DNA from: Oscillospiraceae bacterium | GTDB lineage: Bacteria; Bacillota; Clostridia; Oscillospirales; Oscillospiraceae | Reading direction: 5' to 3' | DNA length: 64,000 nucleotides | Assembly (NCBI GenBank): GCA_017535865.1 | Contig: JAFXTM010000001.1 | Location: forward strand, 1 to 64,000 | Notes under the pieces: generated by a model | What the model was told of the DNA's origin: nothing | The model's input: only the letters and a program-made list of their open reading frames with translations | The model's database searches: none | Made by a program: the position numbers and the translations under genes | Shown here: piece by piece, positions 24,573 to 33,488 of the stretch | Position numbering within the stretch: the stretch's first letter is position 1 | Layout: each line of letters starts with the position of its first letter

Positions 24573-25820
24573 ATGATTATGGATTGTTCAAAATATGTCG
24601 GTCCGTACAGCTGCGGCCGCAACCATACGCTTGAGACCAGGATGGTCGTCGTGGATTACGACGCGCTCAGCCACTTTGAGGAATACATGCAGGCCGTGGG
24701 CCTCGGCGACAAACGCCGCACGGTGGTATACGACAGCTTCATCTATGAGCTGACCAAGGGCAAGCACGTCAAGGCCGATCAGGAGATCGTGCTGCCCGCG
24801 CAGGGCCTGCGCAGCGAGGATGTGCTGATCGAGGACATGATGACGAAGCTGGACAATCCCGAAGTGCTCGTGGCCTTCGGCGCCGGCACGATCATGGACT
24901 TCGGCCGCTATCCCGCCTACAAGCTCGGGATCCCCTTCGTCGCGGTCCCGACGCTCGCGAGCTCCGACGGCTTCACGGCCAGCATCTGCTCCGTGATCCT
25001 CAAGGGGCAGAAGAAGTCCATCAGCATGAAGGCGCCCGCGCTGGTGGTGGCAGACCTCGACATCATCAAGGGCGCGCCGCACCGCCTCGTCTCCAGCGGC
25101 ATCAACGACATCCTCTCCAAGTACGTCTCCCTGGCCGACTGGAAGATGGCCACGCTGGTCTCGGGCGAGGACTACTGCCCGATGGTCGCGGGTCTGGCCC
25201 AGGAGGCGCTGGACATCATGCGCGCGGCCGCCGACAAGATGGCCGCCACGGGCGAGATCGACCACGAGGCCATGACGATGGCGCAGATGAAGAGCGGCCT
25301 GACCATGCAGCTCTGGGACAACTCCCGCGCCGCCTCCGGCGCCGAGCACCTGATGGCCCACCTGGTCGAGATGAAGCCGCCGCGCTTTGAGAAGGCCGAG
25401 GGCATCCACGGCGAGTGCGTGGGCGTCGGCACCTTCGCCGCGGTGAAGGAGTATCACCGCCTCGCGAAGCTGCGCCCGAAAGCGAAGCCCTTCGAGCCGC
25501 TGACGAGCGAGTGGGTCATGGAGAAGTTCGGCGAGCGTCTCTACGACGGCATCATGAAGGAGAACGCCCCGGACAAGGATATCCTGGGCAAATTCGACCC
25601 GCAGAACATCGTGGATCACTGGGATGAGATCGTGGAGATCATCAGCGCGATCCCCGAGCCGGAGGAGCTCGAGGCGCTGTACAAGGCCTGCGGCTGCAAG
25701 TACCTGCCCGAGCACATCGGCATCGACCCGGCGCTCTCCGACGAGGCGCTGAACATCTCCGCCGCCATCCGCAACCGTCTGACGCTCATCCGCATGAAGC
25801 GCGTGCTGGACTTCGACTGA
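24573..25820 (+). CDS. Glycerol-1-phosphate dehydrogenase-like polyol dehydrogenase A
   Basis: 415 residues, Fe-ADH superfamily, AraM/EgsA (sn-glycerol-1-phosphate dehydrogenase) branch. Nucleotide motif FGAGTIMDFGRYPAYKLGIP, then VAVPTLASSDGFTAS. Metal ligands D in SSGINDILSK, H in ASGAEHLMAH, H in GIHGECVG. ATGs at 24567, 24573 and 24579; 24573 best fits the AGAGG spacing. Sits 60 bp before a paralogue, so the two may form a hetero-oligomer or act on different enantiomers (inference). Confidence 0.85.
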   Translation: MIMDCSKYVGPYSCGRNHTLETRMVVVDYDALSHFEEYMQAVGLGDKRRTVVYDSFIYELTKGKHVKADQEIVLPAQGLRSEDVLIEDMMTKLDNPEVLVAFGAGTIMDFGRYPAYKLGIPFVAVPTLASSDGFTASICSVILKGQKKSISMKAPALVVADLDIIKGAPHRLVSSGINDILSKYVSLADWKMATLVSGEDYCPMVAGLAQEALDIMRAAADKMAATGEIDHEAMTMAQMKSGLTMQLWDNSRAASGAEHLMAHLVEMKPPRFEKAEGIHGECVGVGTFAAVKEYHRLAKLRPKAKPFEPLTSEWVMEKFGERLYDGIMKENAPDKDILGKFDPQNIVDHWDEIVEIISAIPEPEELEALYKACGCKYLPEHIGIDPALSDEALNISAAIRNRLTLIRMKRVLDFD

Positions 25821-25880
25821 GCGCAGGCTTACCGTCCCGGGGAGGCCCTCTCCCCGGGCCACAAAAAGGAGAAGAGTGAA

Positions 25881-27326
25881 ATGTTAGATAAACGTCTGAT
25901 CGAAGCCGACGCCTCGAAGCTGGACGAGCTGCGGGACATCATGGCCCATCAGGAGCAGCCGGAAAAGCTGCACGACATCGCGATGGACGCCGTCCTGATC
26001 GAGCACGGCGCCGTGGCGAAGCTCACGGACTGCGTCCGTTCCCTGACCGGCGGGAAGAAGGTCCTGCTGGTCACCGGCCCCACGCTCATCTGCGACACGC
26101 ACGAGCAGAACGTCAAGGAGGCCGTGTACGCCCAGCTCAAGGAGAGCTTCGAGGTCGAGTGGCTGGTCATCAGCGAGCCGGACAGCATCGTCCACTGCAC
26201 GCCGGAGAACGCCGCGAAGATCCAGGCCCGCTTCGAGGGCGTGGACTGCGTGGTCGGCGTGGGCTCCGGCACCATCTGCGACCTGAACAAGTATGCCACC
26301 TTCTACGCGAACAAGGCCAACCCCCTCCCGCTCATCATCGTGCAGACGGCCCTGTCCGTGAACGCCTTCTCGGACAACTCTTCCGTCATGCTCATCAGCG
26401 GCGTCAAGCGCACCGTCCACTCCCGCTACCCGACCATCCTCATCATCGACCTCGACGTCGTGACCGCTGCGCCGCCCGAGATGAACGTCAGCGGCTACGG
26501 CGACCTGATCGCCACCTGGACGGCCCCGGTGGACTGGTATCTGTCCTATACGCTGGGCATGGGCGGCAACTTCCACACCGCGCCCTCGGACATGATCCGC
26601 ACCCAGTGCGAGCGCCTGCTGGAGAATTCCGAGCGTCTGGCCGCCTGCGACCCGGAGGTCATCGGCGACCTCGCGAACGTCCTCACGCTCAGCGGCTTCT
26701 CGATGGGTCTGGCCGATGAGAGCTCCCCCGCCTCCGGCTCCGAGCACGTCATGAGCCACCTGATCGACATGTCCTCGGGCGTGCGCAAGACCGGCATCTG
26801 CTACCACGGCACGCAGGTGGCCGTCTCCGGCATCATCTCCTGCATCCTCTGGGACTATCTGCTCCACGAGTTCGATCCGAAGAGCGTGGACGTGGACAAG
26901 TGCTATCCCACGCTGGAGGAGATGGAGCCGCGGGTCCGCGCCGCCTTCGACTGGCTGGACAACACGCACTCCGCCGCGAACGAGTGCTGGTCGGACTACC
27001 AGAAGAAGCTGACGAAGTGGCACGCGAACAAGGAGAACTTCAAGGCCTTCCTCGCCAACTTCGACGCCTTCAAGGCGCAGGTGGCCGGCTGGGTCAAGGA
27101 CCCGGCCTACATCGCCGCCTGCATGCACAAGGCCAAGGCCCCCTGCCGCTACAAAGACCTGAACTTCCCCGTCGACGCCGACACCGTCCGCTGGGCCATC
27201 ACCAACTGCCATCTGATGCGCAACCGCTTCTCCATCATCGACCTGCTGCATTTCTCGGGCGTGTGGAGCGACGAATTCGTGCAGATGCTGCTCGACCGGG
27301 CCGAGGCCCTCGACGCCGGTCTGTGA
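25881..27326 (+). CDS. Glycerol-1-phosphate dehydrogenase-like polyol dehydrogenase B
   Basis: 481 residues, longer than its neighbour. Motifs GVGSGTICDLNKYATF, VQTALSVNAFSDNSS; metal ligands D in GYGDLIATW, H in SGSEHVMSH, H in CYHGTQVAV. A C-terminal extension of about 100 residues ends FVQMLLDRAEALDAGL. The last 90 bp are repeated, decayed, at 33337-33426. Last gene before a strong terminator. Confidence 0.85.
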   Translation: MLDKRLIEADASKLDELRDIMAHQEQPEKLHDIAMDAVLIEHGAVAKLTDCVRSLTGGKKVLLVTGPTLICDTHEQNVKEAVYAQLKESFEVEWLVISEPDSIVHCTPENAAKIQARFEGVDCVVGVGSGTICDLNKYATFYANKANPLPLIIVQTALSVNAFSDNSSVMLISGVKRTVHSRYPTILIIDLDVVTAAPPEMNVSGYGDLIATWTAPVDWYLSYTLGMGGNFHTAPSDMIRTQCERLLENSERLAACDPEVIGDLANVLTLSGFSMGLADESSPASGSEHVMSHLIDMSSGVRKTGICYHGTQVAVSGIISCILWDYLLHEFDPKSVDVDKCYPTLEEMEPRVRAAFDWLDNTHSAANECWSDYQKKLTKWHANKENFKAFLANFDAFKAQVAGWVKDPAYIAACMHKAKAPCRYKDLNFPVDADTVRWAITNCHLMRNRFSIIDLLHFSGVWSDEFVQMLLDRAEALDAGL

Positions 27327-27346
27327 CCCTTATCCCGGCACGCCGG

Positions 27347-27384
27347 CCGGCAGGAGCCCTAAGCGCTCCTGCCGGTCTTTTTTT
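27347..27384 (+). terminator. Terminator of the first TRAP operon
   Basis: Stem CCGGCAGGAGC/GCTCCTGCCGG, seven-base loop, then a TCTTTTTTT tract. Between it and the next gene, 27385-27684 holds only the promoter/operator described separately. Confidence 0.9.
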
Positions 27385-27528
27385 GTCTGCCTGCCGGATC
27401 CACGCCGCTTTCTGTGCCCCGTTGTTTTCAGCGTTTTGCTCGCGCCGCGGATCATATACGCCGAAAAGGGGCGGTCCCTTATGCAAGATCGACAAAAGCA
27501 GCCGTCTAAATCTTGTTGTTCTAACCAA

Positions 27529-27557
27529 TTGACACCGGGCAGAAAGAAGCATATTAT
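27529..27557 (+). promoter_or_regulatory. Predicted promoter of the second TRAP operon
   Basis: TTGACA (27529-27534), 17 bp, TATTAT (27552-27557). Start point expected near 27564, giving a leader of about 120 nt. Confidence 0.8.
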
Positions 27558-27566
27558 TAAACCATA

Positions 27567-27577
27567 TTGTAGGACAA
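27567..27577. promoter_or_regulatory. FadR-type GntR operator candidate
   Basis: TTGTAGGACAA matches the TNGT-N3-ACNA type of site bound by FCD-domain GntR proteins. It lies just downstream of the predicted start point, where a repressor would block elongation or open-complex formation. Confidence 0.65.
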
Positions 27578-27684
27578 TCCTACGGTCAGACTTCAAGGGC
27601 CATCTCTCCGCGTGGTCCTCCTGCGCCGGCCGGACCTCGGACGCGGTCCTGCAACGTAATTCTTTACAGAAAGAGGGAAAAAGC

Positions 27685-28698
27685 ATGAAAAAGATCTTGG
27701 CAACCGCTCTTGCGCTCTGCCTGCTCGTCTCGCTGCTCGCGACAATGAACGTGTCCGCCGCGGCGGCCGGGCCCTACGATGACCTCGCGCCCGTTACCTT
27801 CTCCTGTGTGACGATTTTCGATGCCACCTCCTCCATGACCAAGGCCCTCAACTTCATGGCCGACCGCCTCGCCGAGGAGACCGACGGCAAGCTGAAGATG
27901 GAGATCTACGACTCCGGCCAGACCGGCGGTGAGAATGAGCAGACCGAGGCCCTGGCTATCGGTGAGGTCGAGATGGCCGCCAACGGCACGCTGGCCGTCG
28001 TCAACTACGCTCCCGAGTACGGCTTCTTCGACGCTCCTTTCGTCTTCGCGGACGGTGAGCACTTCATGGCCGTCTGGAACAGCGATCTCGGCCAGGGCCT
28101 GCGGGACAAGATGGCTGAGAACGGCTTCCACAACCTCGGCATTATGGAGCGCGGCTATCGCCACATCACCACGAACAAGCCCATCTACAGCATTGACGAC
28201 ATGAACGGGCTCGTCCTGCGTACGCCGCAGTCCGCCTCCTTCGTCAACACCTTTGGCTCTCTCGGCTGCGTCTGCGTCCCCATCGCGCTTACCGAACTCT
28301 TCACCGCCCTGCAGACCGGCGTTGCGGAGGCCTCCGAGGGCCCCTGGGACCAGATCGTCACCAACAAGCTCTACGAGGTCCAGGACTACATCGTGGAGTC
28401 CACCTACTACTACTGCACCTCCATGTGGTTCATGAACCAGGACTTCTATGACAGCCTGCCCGAGGCCTATCGCACGCTGATCGACGAGGTCGCCGCCGAG
28501 GCGCTCGACTACGGCACGGAGCTGATCCGTTCCTCCGGCGAGGAGCTGAAGCAGGTCTGCATCGACTACGGCTGCGAGATCCTGGAGCTGGGCGACCTGA
28601 CGCCCTATCTGGAGAAGGTAAAGCCCGCGATGGACGAGTTCTTTGCCACCACCTGGACCGTCACGACCGCGGACGAGATCGCCAGTTTCCGGAAGTAA
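27685..28698 (+). CDS. dctP: TRAP transporter solute-binding protein (system 2)
   Basis: 337 residues, DctP/TeaA family. Signal peptide about 1-25 (ILATALALCLLVSLLA..VSA). Ligand Arg in GLVLRTPQSASF; helix LFTALQTGVAEASEGPWDQI. ATG follows AGAGGGAAAAAGC. The operon includes an Ldh-family dehydrogenase and a lyxose isomerase-like protein, which suggests a sugar acid ligand. Confidence 0.93.
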   Translation: MKKILATALALCLLVSLLATMNVSAAAAGPYDDLAPVTFSCVTIFDATSSMTKALNFMADRLAEETDGKLKMEIYDSGQTGGENEQTEALAIGEVEMAANGTLAVVNYAPEYGFFDAPFVFADGEHFMAVWNSDLGQGLRDKMAENGFHNLGIMERGYRHITTNKPIYSIDDMNGLVLRTPQSASFVNTFGSLGCVCVPIALTELFTALQTGVAEASEGPWDQIVTNKLYEVQDYIVESTYYYCTSMWFMNQDFYDSLPEAYRTLIDEVAAEALDYGTELIRSSGEELKQVCIDYGCEILELGDLTPYLEKVKPAMDEFFATTWTVTTADEIASFRK

Positions 28699-28751
28699 AG
28701 GAGCGCGTGTTCTCCTCCGTCACGTTCTCTTTTTAACATGCACACGGCGGA

Positions 28752-28789
28752 ACGGGCGCGGTGCGAAAGTCTGTTCGCACCGCGCCCGT
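28752..28789 (+). promoter_or_regulatory. dctP-dctQ intergenic hairpin (system 2)
   Basis: Perfect 16-bp stem (28752-28767 with 28774-28789) with loop AGTCTG and no T-run. Same position as the hairpins behind the other binding-protein genes. Confidence 0.75.
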
Positions 28790-28863
28790 ATTCCTTTCCC
28801 GCATCCCGCTCCGCGGTCTTCGCTGCGGGCGCTGAACCAAACCACGCCACCGAGGGGGGTACC

Positions 28864-29331
28864 ATGAAAAAAATCGTGAAAGTTTTTGACGGCATCTCGG
28901 TCATCGTCTTCGTCCTGATGGTTCTGGTCGTTCTCCTGCAGATCTTTGCCCGATACGTCCTGAAAACCAGCGTCCCCTGGACGGAGGAGATGAGCCGGCT
29001 GCTGTTTATCTACGTGGGCTTTACCGGCACAGCCATCGCCACCCGCGAGAACGAGCTGATTGTCGTCGACATTCTGCTCAGCAGGCTTCCCGCAAAGCTC
29101 CGGAAAGTCTTCGATATTGTGATTGAGCTTTTCATTTTCGCGTTTTACTGCCTGATCTTCGTCGGCGCGATCAAGATGTTCAACGCGACGAAGAACACCT
29201 ATTATCAGGTCATGCCGCATGTCAGCAACGCCATGCCCTATGTGGCTGTCATCATCGGCATCGGCGCGGCGCTGATCGGCATGGTGGTCAAGCGCGTCGG
29301 GCGTATTCTGGAGGCGATGAAACATGCTTAA
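28864..29331 (+). CDS. dctQ: TRAP transporter small permease (system 2)
   Basis: 155 residues with four membrane helices and the signatures FARYVLKTSVPWTEEMSRLLFIYVGF. Overlaps dctM by 8 bp, so translation is coupled. The ATG follows GAGGGGGGTACC. Confidence 0.93.
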   Translation: MKKIVKVFDGISVIVFVLMVLVVLLQIFARYVLKTSVPWTEEMSRLLFIYVGFTGTAIATRENELIVVDILLSRLPAKLRKVFDIVIELFIFAFYCLIFVGAIKMFNATKNTYYQVMPHVSNAMPYVAVIIGIGAALIGMVVKRVGRILEAMKHA

Positions 29332-30604
29332 ATACTTTGTGATCCTTCTGGTCGTTTTCATCGCCGGCGTTCCTGTCGCGATCGCCATGGGCGGCACGGC
29401 CGCGCTCCTTCTGATCCTCGAGCGCGGGCTGAGCCATTTCAACCCGGCCATTATCGCGCAGAAGAGCTGTTACGGGCTGAACAACTTCCTGCTTCTGAGC
29501 ATCCCGCTCTTTCTCTACGCGGGCAAGATCATGAACACCGGAAACATCACCAAGCGCATTTTCGATTTCTGCAAATCCACGGTCGGCTGGCTCCACGGCG
29601 GCCTCGGCCATGTGAACATCCTGTGCAGCGTGATCTTCGCCGGCATGACCGGAACCGCCACTTCCGACGCCGCCGGCATCGGCCAGATCGAGATTCAGGC
29701 GATGCGCGAGGCCGGGTATGACGACGAGTTCACGTTCGGTATCACCGCCGGCTCCTCGCTGATCGGGCCGATCATCCCGCCGAGCATCCCGCTTGTCATC
29801 TACGGCATGATGACCGGCGTCTCCATCGGCAAGCTCCTGATCGCCGGCATCGTGCCCGGCATCATCCTCGCCGCGGCCCTCGGCGTCTATGTGGAGATCG
29901 TCGCCAAGCGCAAGGGGTATCCGCGCGACAGCCGACTGGACTTCAAGAAGATCTGGCACGACTTCAAGAAGGCCTTTCTCTCCCTGCTCACGCCGATCAT
30001 CATCATCGGCGGCATCATGTCCGGCGTTTTCACGGCGACCGAAGCCGCCGCCGTCGCCGCGCTGTATGCCACGATCCTGACCGTCGTTGTCTACCGCGAG
30101 ATCGACTTCAAGGGCCTCTGCCGCGTCCTCTGGGAGACCGTGCGCGATTCCGGCTCCATCATGATGATCTGCTACTGCGCCTCCTGCTATGGCTATGTGA
30201 TCACCAAATCCCGCGTCGCGCTGCAGCTCGCCGACAAGGTCATGTCTGTCTCCACCAACCCCTTCGCCGTGTGCATGCTGCTGGTCGCCTTCCTTCTCGT
30301 CATGGGCTGCTTCATGGAGAACCTCGCGACCATCACGATCATGTCCCCTGTGTTTTATCCGCTGCTCGTCGGCGTGGGCTTCGACCCGCTGGCCTTCGGC
30401 ATCATCATGGTCCTCACGCTCATGATCGGACTGCTGACCCCGCCTTTCGGCATGGTTCTCTTCGTGCTGTCGAAGGTCGGCAATTATCCGCTGCAGAAGA
30501 TGATAAAAGCCGCCCTGCCCTTTATCATACCGGTCCTGCTGGTCATCGTTCTGTTGGCGCTCTACCCGCAGATCATCACCTTCCTTCCGAACGCTGTGCT
30601 GTAG
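29324..30604 (+). CDS. dctM: TRAP transporter large permease (system 2)
   Basis: 426 residues, about 12 helices. Signatures: LLLSIPLFLYAGKIMN, FAGMTGTATSDAAGIGQIE, GSSLIGPIIPPSIPLVIYG, FTATEAAAVAALYA, GLLTPPFGMVLFV. Sodium-coupled transport subunit. Confidence 0.95.
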   Translation: MLKYFVILLVVFIAGVPVAIAMGGTAALLLILERGLSHFNPAIIAQKSCYGLNNFLLLSIPLFLYAGKIMNTGNITKRIFDFCKSTVGWLHGGLGHVNILCSVIFAGMTGTATSDAAGIGQIEIQAMREAGYDDEFTFGITAGSSLIGPIIPPSIPLVIYGMMTGVSIGKLLIAGIVPGIILAAALGVYVEIVAKRKGYPRDSRLDFKKIWHDFKKAFLSLLTPIIIIGGIMSGVFTATEAAAVAALYATILTVVVYREIDFKGLCRVLWETVRDSGSIMMICYCASCYGYVITKSRVALQLADKVMSVSTNPFAVCMLLVAFLLVMGCFMENLATITIMSPVFYPLLVGVGFDPLAFGIIMVLTLMIGLLTPPFGMVLFVLSKVGNYPLQKMIKAALPFIIPVLLVIVLLALYPQIITFLPNAVL

Positions 30605-30696
30605 GCGGCCGCGGCGAAGCTTTTCCTCCTCCGCCGCCCTCCCGCATGAGCGGGGATGGGCGGGCACGGATTCTTTCCTTCTGGGAGTAAAACGTT

Positions 30697-31758
30697 ATGA
30701 TAATAAGCTATGAACAGGACCTGCGCCTGATCCGCACGCTCCTGCACGCATACGGCCTGAGCGGGTCGGACGCAGCCTGCGTCGCCGAGGTCGTGCGTCA
30801 TTCGGACTTCACCGGGGTATACTCCCACGGTCTGTCGCGCCTGATCCTTTATATCCGGCAGCTTGAGAACGGGAGCATGAATGCCGCAGCAGAGGTCGAG
30901 ACGATCTCCGACGAGGGCGCCGTCATCCGCCTTGAATGCCACAACGGCTCCGGTATCGTCGCCGTCAATCACGCCTACGATGTCCTTTTGGAAAAGGCGA
31001 GGACCTACGGCATCGCCATTGCCACCGGGATGCACAGCGGGAATATCGGCTGCGGCGCCTTTTACGGGTGCCGCGCCGCCCGGGACAACATGATCGGCAT
31101 CGTCTGCTGCAACACGCTGCCCTCCATGGCGCCCTTCGGCGGCGCGGAACCGCTGATCGGCACGAACCCGATCATCGTGGGTGTCCCGGCCGGGGCCGAA
31201 CACCCCATCGTGCTCGACATATCCACCAGCGGCGTCGCCATGGGAAAGATCCAGTCGGCCCGCCGGGAGGGCAAAGCCATTCCGCTCGGCTGGGCCACCG
31301 ACGTCGACGGGAGGCCGACGACGGACCCCGACAAGGCCTGCGCCGTTCTGCCCATCGCCGGTCACAAGGGGTACGGCCTCGCCGTGATCGTCGACGTGCT
31401 CAGCGCCGTCCTCGCCGACGCCGCCTATGGCTTCCATACCGGCGGCAACGACCTCCTGACGGCCGAGGACACCGGCTTCTGTATCATTCTGATCGACCCC
31501 TCGCACTTTATGCCGATCCCGGACTTCACCGCCCGGGTGGACGACTATATCCGCATGGTCAAGAGCAGCCGCCCCGCGGCCGGCGTCCCGGAGATCTTCC
31601 TCCCCGGAGAGATCGAATTCCGGAAGCTGGAGCAGCTGCGGAAAAACGGACTGCCCGTAACGGAGGCCGTGGAGAAGGAGCTGTGCCTGTATGCCGCGAA
31701 GCGCGGCCTGATCCCCGCCGGCGGGAGTTTCGCCGAACTCCTGGCCGTCTGCCTCTGA
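30697..31758 (+). CDS. Ldh-family (malate/L-lactate/ureidoglycolate-type) dehydrogenase
   Basis: 353 residues, the NAD(P)-dependent Ldh2/MdhII family, unrelated to classic LDH. HSDFTGVYSHGLSRL holds the catalytic His region; GMHSGNIGCGAFYGCRAA, PFGGAEPLIGTNPIIVGVP and HKGYGLAVIVDVLSAVL follow. Family members reduce 2-keto acids such as 2,3-diketogulonate or delta-pyrroline carboxylates; with TRAP genes and a lyxose isomerase a 2-keto sugar acid is plausible. Confidence 0.9.
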   Translation: MIISYEQDLRLIRTLLHAYGLSGSDAACVAEVVRHSDFTGVYSHGLSRLILYIRQLENGSMNAAAEVETISDEGAVIRLECHNGSGIVAVNHAYDVLLEKARTYGIAIATGMHSGNIGCGAFYGCRAARDNMIGIVCCNTLPSMAPFGGAEPLIGTNPIIVGVPAGAEHPIVLDISTSGVAMGKIQSARREGKAIPLGWATDVDGRPTTDPDKACAVLPIAGHKGYGLAVIVDVLSAVLADAAYGFHTGGNDLLTAEDTGFCIILIDPSHFMPIPDFTARVDDYIRMVKSSRPAAGVPEIFLPGEIEFRKLEQLRKNGLPVTEAVEKELCLYAAKRGLIPAGGSFAELLAVCL

Positions 31759-31791
31759 CAGGCAGCAAAACACACAAGGAGGAATGATGCG

Positions 31792-32466
31792 GTGAAGCGA
31801 TCGACAATCAACGCCAATCTCACCTGGGCGGCTGCGCTGCTGCGTGAGTATCGCTTCTCCCTTCCCGCTTTTGCCTGGTGGTCGGCGGAGGAGTGGATGG
31901 CGAACCGGGAGGCGCTCGACGTCGTCCGCGCTGTGCGCCTCGGCTGGGAGGTCAAGGATTTCAGCGAGGAGCTGGGCGCCACCCTCTTCACTCTCCGCAA
32001 CGGCCGTCACGACGACCCCTCCGTCGGCGTGCGCTACTGCGAGAAGGTCATCCTCTTCCGGGACGGGAAGCGCCTGCCCCTGCATTATCACAGGCAGAAG
32101 ACAGAGGATGTGATCAATCGTGCCGCCGGGGTCATGCAGCTGCGGCTTTATAACACCACGCCCTCCGGCGAGCTCGACAGAGAGTCGGAGGTCCATGTCA
32201 GGCAGGACGGCATCCTCCGCCGCTATCAGCCGGGAGAGTCCGTCTTCATCGCGCCGGGCAACAGCATCACCCTGACGCCCGGTCTCGCGCACACCTTCGG
32301 TCCTGCGCCCGGAAGTTCACTGATCGTTGGAGAAGTCTCCACCGTCAACGACGATCTGACCGACAACATCCGTTTTGAGACGGTACCCGCCCCCACCCCC
32401 ATCGAGGAGGATGAACCCCTGCTCTGGCCGCTGTGCACGGAATATGACCGTCTCTTCACCGAATAA
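31792..32466 (+). CDS. D-lyxose ketol-isomerase family protein (second copy)
   Basis: 224 residues, paralogue of 14684-15376. Metal-site motif LPLHYHRQKTEDVINR and H in GLAHTFGPAPGSS; shared end STVNDDLTDNIRF, TPIEEDEP. GTG start at 31792 is supported by AAGGAGG 8 nt upstream. Likely a rare-sugar aldose/ketose isomerase serving the TRAP operon. Confidence 0.85.
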   Translation: MKRSTINANLTWAAALLREYRFSLPAFAWWSAEEWMANREALDVVRAVRLGWEVKDFSEELGATLFTLRNGRHDDPSVGVRYCEKVILFRDGKRLPLHYHRQKTEDVINRAAGVMQLRLYNTTPSGELDRESEVHVRQDGILRRYQPGESVFIAPGNSITLTPGLAHTFGPAPGSSLIVGEVSTVNDDLTDNIRFETVPAPTPIEEDEPLLWPLCTEYDRLFTE

Positions 32467-32491
32467 TCCCGTGAGGCTGTGTACGCCCCCC

Positions 32492-32530
32492 TTGACAAAC
32501 AGTTTATAATTTAATAAATATAAGCTTATA
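32492..32530 (+). promoter_or_regulatory. AT-rich promoter/operator region of the GntR gene
   Basis: TTGACA at 32492-32497 precedes an AT-rich stretch; the -10 is ambiguous (TATAAT at 32505 is too close, TAAATA at 32515 has 17-bp spacing). The perfect palindrome TATAAGCTTATA (32519-32530) may be an autoregulatory site. Confidence 0.45.
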
Positions 32531-32594
32531 GTTTTTTTGCTATAAATCGGGCAGCACGGAGAGATCCGATTTCATTGTGAAGGGGAAAGCGAAC

Positions 32595-33326
32595 ATGGAG
32601 CCGATCAAACGGGTCACGCTGGTCTATCAGGTTGAAGACCGCATCATGCAGCTCATCGAGGGCGGACACTATACGCCCGGCACAAAACTTCCGCGGGAGA
32701 TCGATCTGAGCCGGGAGCTCGACGTCAGCCGCGGGACGGTCCGTGAGGCCCTCAAGTTCCTGCAGGCAAAAGGCGTGCTTGAGCTGAAGTCCGGGAAGGG
32801 CACGTTTGTCTCCGAGCCGCGGACAGACGAGAGTGTGGACGCCATCCGCTGGCTGGTCGAAAATGAGCAGGATCTGAAAAACTTCATCGAAGTGCGCGAG
32901 GGCATCGAGCCCCTCGCCGCCCGCCGGGCGACAGAGCGCGGCAGCGCGGAGCTGAAGGCAGAGCTGCAGGAGGTCTATCGGCAGTTCTGCGAGTTGGCGG
33001 ACACCCGGGATATGCAGGTGCTCGCCGAGCTGGATGAGAAATTCCACTTCACCATCATTGACCATTGCGGCAACGATCTGATCCGGGAGATCATGATCCC
33101 CATCAACAGGGGCATGACCTCTTTCCGACAGAATTCTTTCCGGGTCGACCGGAACCTGCAGGATGCGATCATCCCCCACGGGAACATCCTGGAGGCTATT
33201 CTGTCGGACGATCCCAGCCGCGCCGAATGCGAGATGCGCAAGCATATCCATAAGATCTGGGAAACCCTGGAGCAGAACATCTACGGCGCCCACCCGCACG
33301 CCTCTGCGGCGAAGGAGGAAACCTGA
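32595..33326 (+). CDS. FadR-type GntR regulator (FCD domain), copy 1
   Basis: 243 residues. Winged HTH at about 8-75 (QVEDRIMQLIEGG, GTKLPREIDLSRELDVSRGTVREALKFLQAKGVLELKSGKGTFV), then an all-helical FCD ligand domain (EVREGIEPLAARRA, ELDEKFHFTIIDHCGN, HGNILEAILSDDP, MRKHIHKI) with Asp/His metal-site residues. Close paralogue of the protein at 48341-49060. Probably represses the TRAP operon 2 through TTGT-N3-ACAA sites and releases on binding a sugar acid. Confidence 0.92.
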   Translation: MEPIKRVTLVYQVEDRIMQLIEGGHYTPGTKLPREIDLSRELDVSRGTVREALKFLQAKGVLELKSGKGTFVSEPRTDESVDAIRWLVENEQDLKNFIEVREGIEPLAARRATERGSAELKAELQEVYRQFCELADTRDMQVLAELDEKFHFTIIDHCGNDLIREIMIPINRGMTSFRQNSFRVDRNLQDAIIPHGNILEAILSDDPSRAECEMRKHIHKIWETLEQNIYGAHPHASAAKEET

Positions 33327-33336
33327 GCTTCCCCCC

Positions 33337-33426
33337 ATCGGCCTGCTGCATTTCCCGGGCATGCGGAGCGGCGCGTTCGTGCAGATGCTGCTCGACCGGG
33401 CCGGGGCCCTCGACGCCGGTCTGTAA
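33337..33426 (+). pseudogene. Decayed 3' end of a polyol dehydrogenase B copy
   Basis: 90 bp match the last 90 bp of the gene at 25881-27326 at 81 positions, in frame to the stop codon: LLHFPGMRSGAFVQMLLDRAGALDAGL against LLHFSGVWSDEFVQMLLDRAEALDAGL. No upstream part remains; it abuts the GntR gene. It indicates a past duplication or recombination joining the two loci. Confidence 0.85.
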
Positions 33427-33443
33427 AAACGCATACGCAACAG

Positions 33444-33477
33444 AAAAGGACGGGTGCTCCGGCACCCGTCCTTTTTC
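33444..33477. terminator. Bidirectional terminator
   Basis: Stem GGACGGGTGC/GCACCCGTCC with loop TCCG, flanked by AAAA on the left and TTTTT on the right, so it can end both the GntR transcript and the convergent methyltransferase transcript. Confidence 0.9.
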
Positions 33478-33488
33478 TTTGTTTTCCG

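Noticed and set aside
32505..32510. TATAAT as -10 box of the GntR promoter with TTGACA at 32492
   Set aside because: Spacer would be only 7 bp; a -10 further downstream must be used, so the promoter call is kept at low confidence.
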